Positions 1 to 5,314 of a DNA stretch of 5,314 bases are shown one piece after another. The position numbers were made by a program, and so were the translations under genes. Location of the stretch: positions 1 through 5,314 of the forward strand of contig JAHENW010000119.1 of assembly GCA_018610025.1 (NCBI GenBank), given 5' to 3'. Position 1 is the first letter of the stretch; the number at the start of each line of letters is the position of its first letter. The DNA comes from Thermoplasmatota archaeon (GTDB taxonomy: Archaea > Thermoplasmatota > Thermoplasmata > Halarchaeoplasmatales > Halarchaeoplasmataceae). The notes under the pieces are model-generated. The model searched no databases. It was given only the letters and a program-made list of their open reading frames with translations, and was not told where the DNA came from.

Positions 1-594
1 GCTCACTATCTAGCCATACATCTGAATTATCTTCAAGAAGTCATACAGCCCGAGGGCGATACCAGGGCAGAAGGACTCATGGAGGCCATCAAAAAGTTAT
101 CTGACGAACTCCCTCTCATCGTGAAGGAGACCGGCGCCGGTGTATCTTCAGAGATGGCTATGGAATTCAGAGACGCCGGAGCGAATGCCATAGACGTCGG
201 CGGTATGGGTGGTACATCCTTCTCCGCAGTGGAATACTACAGGACTGAAGATGAGGACGCCGAACAGCTGGCGGAACTCTTCTGGGACTGGGGCATACCG
301 ACACCGATATCGATCATAGAATGCAGGAAGACCATTGATCTCCCAATAATAGGAACGGGGGGGATAAGGAACGGCCTAGATATAGCTAAAGCCATTGCCC
401 TAGGTGCGGATGTTGTCGGCATCGCCGGTGGTATCCTTCCATCGTTGAAGAAGGGGAGAGAGGAGGCCAAAAGATACATAGAGAACAGGATCCAGGAACT
501 GAAAACAGCCATGTTCCTACTCGGATGCCAGGACGTAAAGGATCTGAGAGACAAGATGATGATCCTCACCGGCGAACTCAGGGAGTGGTTGTAG
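1..594 (+). CDS. fni: Type 2 isopentenyl-diphosphate delta-isomerase (FMN-dependent), C-terminal part
   Basis: Cytosolic flavoenzyme that interconverts isopentenyl and dimethylallyl diphosphate, using reduced FMN and Mg2+, at the end of the mevalonate pathway. The frame is open from the first base, so the gene is cut at its 5' end; 197 residues are visible of the usual 350-370. The ATG at 79 is internal, because the family motif HLNYLQE (window residues 7-13) lies before it. In that motif Gln12 and Glu13 correspond to the family's catalytic Gln and Mg2+-binding Glu. It is followed by QPEGD (16-20), the IVKETGAG strand with the conserved Lys42, the flavin/phosphate loop GGMGGTSF (67-74), and the TIM-barrel phosphate-binding end GTGGIRNG (118-125) with LGADVVGIAGG just after. 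The C-terminus is intact, ending in TAG at 592-594. The prenyl synthase gene starts 31 bases downstream on the same strand, so the two are probably cotranscribed. The family assignment is very secure; only the N-terminal half is unseen. Confidence 0.95.
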   Translation, partial: AHYLAIHLNYLQEVIQPEGDTRAEGLMEAIKKLSDELPLIVKETGAGVSSEMAMEFRDAGANAIDVGGMGGTSFSAVEYYRTEDEDAEQLAELFWDWGIPTPISIIECRKTIDLPIIGTGGIRNGLDIAKAIALGADVVGIAGGILPSLKKGREEAKRYIENRIQELKTAMFLLGCQDVKDLRDKMMILTGELREWL

Positions 595-613
595 GACCAT
601 CCCTAAATCGACA

Positions 614-618
614 GAGGT
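614..618 (+). promoter_or_regulatory. Ribosome-binding site (GAGGT) of the prenyl synthase gene
   Basis: GAGGT matches the core of the archaeal Shine-Dalgarno consensus GGAGGTGA and ends seven bases before the ATG at 626. It supports that ATG as the start. The gap of 31 bases after the isomerase stop shows no convincing TATA box, which fits translation from a shared operon transcript. Confidence 0.65.
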
Positions 619-625
619 CTTATCC

Positions 626-1606
626 ATGAAAGATCTGAAAGAGGAGATAGAAAAAAGGAAAGAGCTCATCGATTCTAAGCTCGATGATATCTTCAGGGGC
701 AAAGAACACGTTCTCTGGGAACTCATGGCCTGGTACCCCCAGGCAGGCGGTAAGAAACTAAGACCCTTTTTAGCCATGGTGACCGCCGGTGTATTCGGAG
801 AAGATGAAGAGAAGGCCTTACCCCTAGGACTGGCCATCGAGATGATACACAATTTCACCCTGGTCCACGACGATCTCATGGATGACGATGACATGAGAAG
901 AGGGAGGAAAACGCTCCATAGAAAGGAGAACCCCGCAAGTGCTATAAATGCCGGCGACGCACTCTTCGCCCTGGCTTTCAACCTGCTGGCCGAGAGCGAT
1001 GTTCAGGGAGAAGAGCTCAGACAGCTGTTAGGCCTGGTGTCTACCTCCGTGATGAAGGTGGCTGAGGGTCAGGAAGAGGACATGCGCTTCGAGGAGACCT
1101 TCGATATATCCGAGGACGAGTTCATATCCATGATCGAGAAGAAGACAAGTTACCTTTTCCAGACCGCTTCCAAGGGCGGAGCCATAATCGGTGGAGGTAC
1201 GGAGGAGGAGATAGAGAGGATGGGGAACTATGCTAGGAAGATGGGCATCGCCTTCCAGATACAGGACGATTATCTAGATCTGGTTGGAGACCAGGACGAC
1301 ATAGGGAAACCGGTGGGGAGCGATATCAGGAGAGGAAAGAGGACACTCATGATAATCCACGCCCTCGAGAATCTACCAGAGGAAAAAAGGGAAAGGCTGA
1401 TCGAGATATTGAGAAAAGAGAATACCGATGAGGAGATCGAAGAGGCCATGGACCTTTTACGGGAAACCGATTCGCTCACTTACTGCAAGAACTTGGCCGA
1501 GAGATACGCTGCTGAGGCCAAAAAGGAAATATCTTTCCTGCCCGACAGCGAGCGTAAAAAGATACTCCTCCAGCTAGTCGATCTGGTGATCCAGCGCGAG
1601 GTCTAA
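626..1606 (+). CDS. idsA: Geranylgeranyl diphosphate synthase (short-chain trans-prenyltransferase), complete
   Basis: All-helical class I prenyltransferase that adds IPP units to an allylic diphosphate, giving GGPP (possibly also FPP) for archaeal isoprenoid ether lipids. At 326 residues it is full length for the family. Visible motifs in order: GGKKLRP (41-47, IPP binding); first Asp-rich motif DDLMD (82-86) inside HDDLMDDDDMRRG; Lys173-Thr174 in EKKTSYLF; second Asp-rich motif DDYLD (214-218) after FQIQ; and GKPVGSD (227-233) followed by RRGKRT. All Mg2+-binding aspartates are present, so it should be active. Phe77 is the fifth residue before the first Asp-rich motif and the fourth is Thr78. 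In archaeal enzymes this pattern is associated with a C20 product, whereas two aromatics there favour C15. Product length is therefore an inference. The ATG start is supported by GAGGT at 614-618. It follows the IPP isomerase gene by 31 bases and ends in TAA, 32 bases before the end of a convergent gene. Confidence 0.94.
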   Translation: MKDLKEEIEKRKELIDSKLDDIFRGKEHVLWELMAWYPQAGGKKLRPFLAMVTAGVFGEDEEKALPLGLAIEMIHNFTLVHDDLMDDDDMRRGRKTLHRKENPASAINAGDALFALAFNLLAESDVQGEELRQLLGLVSTSVMKVAEGQEEDMRFEETFDISEDEFISMIEKKTSYLFQTASKGGAIIGGGTEEEIERMGNYARKMGIAFQIQDDYLDLVGDQDDIGKPVGSDIRRGKRTLMIIHALENLPEEKRERLIEILRKENTDEEIEEAMDLLRETDSLTYCKNLAERYAAEAKKEISFLPDSERKKILLQLVDLVIQREV

Positions 1607-1625
1607 AAAGGGCGAGTCTGAAAAA
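1605..1625 (-). terminator. Possible oligo-T terminator of the minus-strand coiled-coil gene
   Basis: Read on the minus strand, two T5 runs (complements of A5 at 1621-1625 and 1605-1609) follow the TGA stop of the giant coiled-coil gene by 13 and 29 bases. Archaeal RNA polymerase commonly stops at T-rich tracts without a hairpin, and I see no strong hairpin here. The second run overlaps the TAA stop of the convergent synthase gene. No comparable plus-strand T run is seen in the spacer itself; transcripts from the left would enter a pyrimidine-rich region. Confidence 0.35.
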
Positions 1626-1638
1626 GAGATTATAGGCT

Positions 1639-4600
1639 TCACAGGAGTTTATCCAAACGTTCCTTCATCTTGTCTATCCTTTCTTCCTTCTCTTCTAAGC
1701 GTTTCTCTTTCTCCTCCAGCTCTTTCTCCCTCTCTTCGAGTTCTTCTTCCCTCTCCTCTAGAGATCTCTTCATCTCTTCCAATTCCTCCTCTTTATCCTC
1801 CAACTCCTCCATCTTCTGTGATTCTTCCTCTACCTTTGACCACAACTCGGACAGTTCTTCCTTCTCTTCCTTCATTTCCTCTCTTTCCTCCGACAGTTCC
1901 TGCTCCCGATTTTCCAGATCTTCTGCCCTCTCCAGTAGCTGTTCTTTCCTTTCAGACAATTTCTCTTCTCTCTTATCCAGTTCTTTCTCTTTCTCCTTCA
2001 GCTCCTCCTCCAACTTCTTCCTTTCCTTCTCCAATTTCTCTCTCTCTTCCTTTATCTCGTCTCTCATCTTCTTCTCCTCCCTCCTTTTCTTGCTCTCGGC
2101 ATACTGCATGAGATTCATGGCGCTTTCTTTCACATCCTGCAGGTGCTCCCTTTCCTCTTCTAGTTCTCCCCTTTCCTCCTCCAATTTCTCCCGTTCCTGC
2201 TCTATCTGCTTCTCTACGTTCTCCAGTTCTCCCTCCCATTCAGATAACTCTTCCTCTCTCTTCTCCACCCTTTCTTTTCTTCTAGGTATCTCTTCCTTCA
2301 TATCCTCCAGTTCATCCCTCTCCTCCTCTATAGATTCCCGCCTCTCCTCGAGCTTTTCCTCCCACTCCTTTAGATCGTTCTCCCAATCGTCCAGTTCCTT
2401 CTCTCTCTCGGCGGCGGCCTGGCTCCATGATCTAGCCTTCTCCATCTCCTCGGCCACCTTGTCTATCTCCTCGTCCAATTCTTCCTCCTTCTTTTCCAGC
2501 TCTCCCTCCCGCTCCTCCAGTTCCTTTCTCTTCTCCCTCAGTTCTCTCTCTTCTTCTTTCAGCTCCTCCTCTCTCGCCTCCAATCCGCTCCTCTTCTCTT
2601 CCACCTTCTCCTCTTTATTTTCCAGTTTTTCCAGCTTCTCTCCAACTTCTTTCCAGAGAGAGAATACCTCGTCCCTCTCTTCCTCCAACTTCTCGATCTC
2701 CTCTTCTACGGCGTCCTCCCGTTCACTGAGCTGAGCCTCCAGTTCGTGGACCCTATCCCTCTCTTCCTGGAATTCTTCTCTCTCTTCTTGGAGTTCTATC
2801 TCCTTCTCCTCTAACTCGTCCCTCCAGACATGCAGTTCATCTCTGAGTTCTTCTACACCCTCCTCCATCCCCTCTGTCCTGTTCTCCCTCTCACCCAGTT
2901 TTTCCTCCCATTCTTGGAGATTCTCTTCCTTTTCTTCGACTCTCCCCTCCCTTTGGGTCACGTCCTTATCTTTCTCATCCAATTCCTCTTCCTTCTGTTC
3001 TAAAAGGTTTTCTTTCTCCTCTAGTGAGGCCTCTTTCTTCTTCAGTTCATCTTCCCTGCTCTCAATCCGATCTTCGAACTCCTCCTTCTCGTCCTCGAGC
3101 TCTTCTTCCCTTTCCTCCAGCTCCTCACGCAGATCCTCCAATTCCTTCCTCTCGTCCTCCAACTCACCCCTTTCTTCTTCCAGTTCTTCCCTATCGCTCT
3201 CTAAGGTCTGCTCAGTATCTTCCAGTTCCTCCTCCCATTCTTCCAACTCCTTCTCTTTATCATTCAGTATCTCTTCAAATTCTTGGAGGTCTCTCTCTCT
3301 ATCGTCTAGGGACTTCCCCCGTTCCTCCAGCGAGGCTTCTTTCTGGGTCAACTCTTCGTCCCACTCTTCCAGCTCCCCTTCCCATCTCGTCAAGTTTTCT
3401 TCTTTATCTTGTAGATCAGAACTGAATTCCTCCAGTTCCTTCTCTTTCTCCTCGTTTTCTTCTTCCCAGTCTCTCAGGCCCGCTTCCCTTTCGTTCAGAG
3501 CACTCTCCTTTTCACTCAGCTGTTCTTCCTTCTCCTCCAACTCCTCTTCCCATCGAGATAGTTCATCTTCTCTGTCATCCATCTCCACTTCTCTTTCATC
3601 AAGCGTAGCTTCCCTGGATTCAAGCTCTTCTTCCCTCTCGTCCAATCCCTTTTCCCTCTCATCCTGTTCCTCTTCGAAGGAGTCGAGTTTATCTTTTCTC
3701 TCATCCAGTGCCTTTTCCCTTTCATTGACCTTCTTCTCCCGCTCGGCGATCTCGGTCTGGAAATCGTCTAGATTATCTTCCAACTTTTCAAGTCTCGCGG
3801 CCTTCTCTCTCAGTTCCTCCTCCCTGGCCTCTAGGCTCCCCCTCCTGTCCTGTAATTCTTCGTCCAACTCTTCCAGCCCGGTCTCCTTCTCATTCAATTC
3901 TTCTTCCTTTTCTTCCAGCTCTCCCTCCCATTCCTCCAGCTCTGTCTCCAGGGTGTTCAGTTCTCTTTCTTTACCCTGTATATCCTTCTTTCTCCCGTTC
4001 AGTTCTTCTTTGTATCCGTCAAGTTCTTCCTCCCTTTGCTCCATCTTCTCTTCTCTAGATTCGATATCGGCTTCCCGTCCATCCAGTTCTTCCTCCCAAC
4101 CTTCTAACTCCTCCGCTCTCCCCTTCAGCTCTTCCTCTCGGGAATCCAGTTCTCCCGCCCTTTGATCCAATTCTTCCTCTTTCTCGGCCAACCTCTTCTC
4201 CTTCCCTTCCAGTTCGCTTTCTCTTTCCTCTATCTCCTCTATCCTACCCTCCAGCTCTTCTTTCTTCTCCTTCAGTTCATCCACTTCTTTCTCCAGATCG
4301 GAGAGTTCTTCTTCGACCCTATCTCTTTCTTCTCCCTTTTCCTCTATGGTGGAGTTCAGCTCTTGGATCTGTTCTTCCTTCTCCTCCATCAGTTCCTCTT
4401 CGACCCTCTCCCTCAACTCCTCCTCCTTCTCCTCGAGGGCTTTCTCTCTTTCCTCTAGTTCCTGCTCCCTTTTCTTCAGCGTGTTCCGCTGTTTTGTCAA
4501 CGCTCCCTTCCTCCCACTCAGCCTCTTCTTCTCTTCGGTCACTTCCTCTTCCTTCTCCTCCAGTCTCTCTCTTTTTCTTTCGAGTTCCTCCCTCAATTCG

Positions 4601-5314
4601 GCGATCTCGTCTTCCTTTTCTTCCAACTCTTCTTCCCTCTCCACCAGTGCGTTTTCTCTCTCCTTAAGTTCCTGCTTTTTCTTCTCGAAATCCCCGATCT
4701 CTTCTTCGAGTTCTTCCTTCCTTTCTCTCGCCTCTTCTTCTTCCTTTTCTATCTCCTGGAGTTCGCTCCTACTCTTCTCTATATTCTCTTCCATCTCCTC
4801 CAGTTCATCTCTCTTCTCCTGGAGCCCGCTGACTTCTTCCTGTAAGTTTTCCTTTTTTTCCACCAGCTCTTCCTTCTCCCCTTCCAACTCGTCGATCTCT
4901 GCTTTCAACTCGTCAAGCTTTTCTTCCTTCTCCTCAACTGCTTCTCTTTCTTCTTCCAGCTCTGTTATCTCCTCTTCTAGTTCCTCTTCTGTCTTTTTCA
5001 GTTCCTCCTCCCTCTCTTCGAGTCCGCTGATCTCTTCTTGTATACTTTCTTTCCTTTCCACCAGCTCTTCCTTCTTCCCTTCCAACTCGTCGATCTCTGA
5101 GCGTAATTCTTCGATCTTCTTTTCTTCCTCACTAAGTTCTTCTCTTTCTTCCTTCAGTTCTTCTTTCGTTTCTTCGAGCCCACTTACTTCTTCCTGTAAG
5201 CTTTCCTTTTTTTCCACCAGCTCTTCCTTCTCCCCTTCCAACTCGTCGATCTCTGCTTTCAACTCGTCAAGCTTTTCTTCCTTCTCCTCAACTGCTTCTC
5301 TTTCTTCTTCCAGC
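1639..5314 (-). CDS. Giant Glu-rich coiled-coil protein, N-terminus beyond window
   Basis: I do not recognise a named family. The frame is open from the right edge of the window to a TGA at 1639-1641, giving at least 1224 residues. The TTG at 5260-5262 is an internal Leu: the 17 codons before it continue a repeat that recurs inside the protein, so the true start is outside. Nearly all of it is heptad coiled coil, with units such as LDEREEE and LEEWEEE. In a sampled stretch of 50 residues, 20 are Glu. No Cys, one Pro (codon 2284-2286) and three His were seen. There is no Walker A/B, ABC signature, SMC hinge, zinc hook, signal peptide or membrane segment in the visible part, and the protein ends in coiled coil (DKLL). 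At about 0.15 nm per residue, one continuous helix would span roughly 180 nm. A structural role (filament, scaffold, spacer) is inference; a head domain could lie upstream. It converges on the isoprenoid operon and probably has its own promoter beyond the window. Confidence 0.9.
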   Translation of the reverse strand, partial: LEEEREAVEEKEEKLDELKAEIDELEGEKEELVEKKESLQEEVSGLEETKEELKEEREELSEEEKKIEELRSEIDELEGKKEELVERKESIQEEISGLEEREEELKKTEEELEEEITELEEEREAVEEKEEKLDELKAEIDELEGEKEELVEKKENLQEEVSGLQEKRDELEEMEENIEKSRSELQEIEKEEEEARERKEELEEEIGDFEKKKQELKERENALVEREEELEEKEDEIAELREELERKRERLEEKEEEVTEEKKRLSGRKGALTKQRNTLKKREQELEEREKALEEKEEELRERVEEELMEEKEEQIQELNSTIEEKGEERDRVEEELSDLEKEVDELKEKKEELEGRIEEIEERESELEGKEKRLAEKEEELDQRAGELDSREEELKGRAEELEGWEEELDGREADIESREEKMEQREEELDGYKEELNGRKKDIQGKERELNTLETELEEWEGELEEKEEELNEKETGLEELDEELQDRRGSLEAREEELREKAARLEKLEDNLDDFQTEIAEREKKVNEREKALDERKDKLDSFEEEQDEREKGLDEREEELESREATLDEREVEMDDREDELSRWEEELEEKEEQLSEKESALNEREAGLRDWEEENEEKEKELEEFSSDLQDKEENLTRWEGELEEWDEELTQKEASLEERGKSLDDRERDLQEFEEILNDKEKELEEWEEELEDTEQTLESDREELEEERGELEDERKELEDLREELEEREEELEDEKEEFEDRIESREDELKKKEASLEEKENLLEQKEEELDEKDKDVTQREGRVEEKEENLQEWEEKLGERENRTEGMEEGVEELRDELHVWRDELEEKEIELQEEREEFQEERDRVHELEAQLSEREDAVEEEIEKLEEERDEVFSLWKEVGEKLEKLENKEEKVEEKRSGLEAREEELKEEERELREKRKELEEREGELEKKEEELDEEIDKVAEEMEKARSWSQAAAEREKELDDWENDLKEWEEKLEERRESIEEERDELEDMKEEIPRRKERVEKREEELSEWEGELENVEKQIEQEREKLEEERGELEEEREHLQDVKESAMNLMQYAESKKRREEKKMRDEIKEEREKLEKERKKLEEELKEKEKELDKREEKLSERKEQLLERAEDLENREQELSEEREEMKEEKEELSELWSKVEEESQKMEELEDKEEELEEMKRSLEEREEELEEREKELEEKEKRLEEKEERIDKMKERLDKLL
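2062..2124 (-). other. Uncharged patch followed by basic stretch near the C-terminus
   Basis: Residues SAMNLMQYA (2124-2098) form a run of nine without charge, the longest uncharged run I noticed in the visible protein. ESKKRREEKKMR follows at once and is rich in Lys and Arg. After it the heptad register is disturbed before the final E/K/R-rich segment. This may be a junction between the long rod and a C-terminal arm, or a contact site. Confidence 0.5.
2080..4170 (-). repeat. Long heptad array with 28-residue (84-bp) super-repeat
   Basis: From the Leu codon at 4168-4170 the protein runs in register for 52 heptads plus 4 residues (to 3067), then for 47 more heptads (3066-2080). Position a is almost always Leu, Ile or Val. 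Position d is mostly Arg, Lys or Glu, with occasional W, F, Y, L, M or V. These hydrophobic d residues recur every fourth heptad. Their codons begin (minus strand) at 4098 W, 4014 Y, 3930 W, 3762 F and 3678 F; at 3552, 3468 and 3384 (all W); at 2910 W, 2826 W, 2742 L and 2658 L; and at 2385 W, 2301 M, 2217 V and 2133 V. The slot at 3846 in the first series is Arg. Confidence 0.75.
3067..3078 (-). other. Four-residue heptad stutter (FEDR) in the coiled coil
   Basis: The heptads before this point end with LEDEKEE and those after it begin with IESREDE. The four residues FEDR between them shift the register, making an 11-residue (hendecad) step. It is the only phase break I found between 4170 and 2080, and it divides the long rod into arms of about 368 and 329 residues. 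Such stutters locally unwind the supercoil in known coiled coils. Confidence 0.6.
4468..4530 (-). other. Basic island of 21 residues within the acidic coiled coil
   Basis: This stretch begins KKRLSGRKGALT and ends NTLKKR. It holds ten Lys or Arg and no Asp or Glu, while the flanking sequence is dominated by Glu. It also has an SGRKG segment that breaks the heptad pattern and may form a loop or hinge. Possible roles are contact with nucleic acid or with acidic parts of a neighbouring rod. Nothing in the sequence decides between them. Confidence 0.6.
4837..5314 (-). repeat. 118-codon (354-bp) tandem repeat in the coiled-coil gene
   Basis: Positions 5191-5314 and 4837-4960 are the same sequence 354 bases apart, with one difference over 124 bases (5201 C against 4847 T, Ser against Asn in the protein). 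A shorter related copy lies between them: 5065-5099 matches 4867-4901 with one mismatch. The three copies of EIDELEG therefore start 52 and then 66 residues apart, together 118. Each unit reads EIDELEG, then EELVE(K/R)KE, then QEE(V/I)SGL, before diverging. Identity reaches the right edge of the window, so further copies may continue upstream. Both 52 and 66 leave a remainder of 3 when divided by 7, so each unit must contain a break in heptad phase, perhaps near the SGL motif. Confidence 0.85.

Noticed and set aside
357..363. G7 run as a possible frameshift site in the isomerase gene
   Set aside because: The frame reads through as GTGGIRNG, a conserved family motif, so there is no sign of a break.
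79..594. ATG at 79 as the start of a short isomerase-like gene
   Set aside because: The conserved HLNxxQE and QPEGD motifs are encoded in frame before it, so the gene is simply cut by the window edge.
237..981. Minus-strand open frames opposite the isomerase and synthase genes (237-569, 517-981, 1270-1479)
   Set aside because: They overlap well-supported plus-strand genes completely, and their products show no recognisable motifs.
1670..2734. Long Ser/Phe-rich open frame on the plus strand (354 codons), and similar frames at 3725-4165, 3024-3425 and 4162-4458
   Set aside because: They lie opposite the coiled-coil gene. The pyrimidine-rich strand has few stop codons and TCT/TCC/TTC codons give Ser and Phe. 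The proteins are low-complexity mirror images of Glu/Lys codons.
5260..5262. TTG as the start codon of the coiled-coil gene
   Set aside because: The 17 codons upstream stay in frame to the window edge and read LEEEREAVEEKEEKLDE, the same sequence that precedes LKAEIDELEG inside the protein. It is an internal Leu.
1639..5314. SMC, Rad50 or other ABC-type chromosome segregation ATPase
   Set aside because: No Walker A, Walker B, ABC signature, globular hinge or CxxC zinc hook is visible, and the C-terminus is coiled coil to the last residue. An N-terminal head beyond the window cannot be excluded, but the C-terminal half-head of those families is absent.
1639..5314. CRISPR array or DNA satellite
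   Set aside because: The 21-, 84- and 354-base periodicities are in frame with one open reading frame and follow the heptad pattern of the protein; no constant repeat with unique spacers is present.

Overview
The window looks archaeal, most likely from a euryarchaeote or Thermoplasmata-like lineage; the sequence alone does not settle the lineage. The evidence is a type 2 (FMN-dependent) isopentenyl diphosphate isomerase followed directly by a short-chain prenyl diphosphate synthase with archaeal-type motifs, heavy use of AGA/AGG arginine and ATA isoleucine codons, and a GAGGT ribosome-binding site.

Layout. Positions 1-594 (+) hold the C-terminal part of type 2 IPP isomerase; its N-terminal half lies before the window. 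After a 31-base gap, 626-1606 (+) is a complete geranylgeranyl diphosphate synthase. The two form a small isoprenoid operon: the isomerase makes DMAPP from IPP and the synthase condenses DMAPP with IPP into the C20 (possibly C15) precursor of archaeal ether lipids.

A 32-base spacer (1607-1638) separates this operon from a convergent gene on the minus strand. From 1639 to the right edge the window is one open reading frame, at least 1224 codons, open at its 5' end. It encodes an enormous glutamate-rich coiled-coil protein with no enzyme domain, membrane segment or ABC ATPase motif in the visible part. An apparent start at position 5262 is only an internal TTG leucine codon.

The giant protein has internal order. 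(i) Its visible N-terminal part contains 52- and 66-residue units that together make a 118-residue (354-bp) repeat, with near-perfect DNA identity between two copies. (ii) About 99 heptads follow, with Leu (or Ile/Val) at position a and usually Arg, Lys or Glu at position d. In these, W/F/Y/L/M/V residues return at position d in runs spaced exactly four heptads (28 residues, 84 bp). (iii) A 21-residue island has ten basic and no acidic residues. (iv) A short uncharged patch and a basic stretch lie near the C-terminus. Because Glu, Lys and Arg codons are purine-rich, the gene also creates a 3.7-kb stretch of about 80-85% pyrimidine on the plus strand. That explains the many spurious open frames opposite it. 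I see no RNA genes, CRISPR arrays or insertion sequences.
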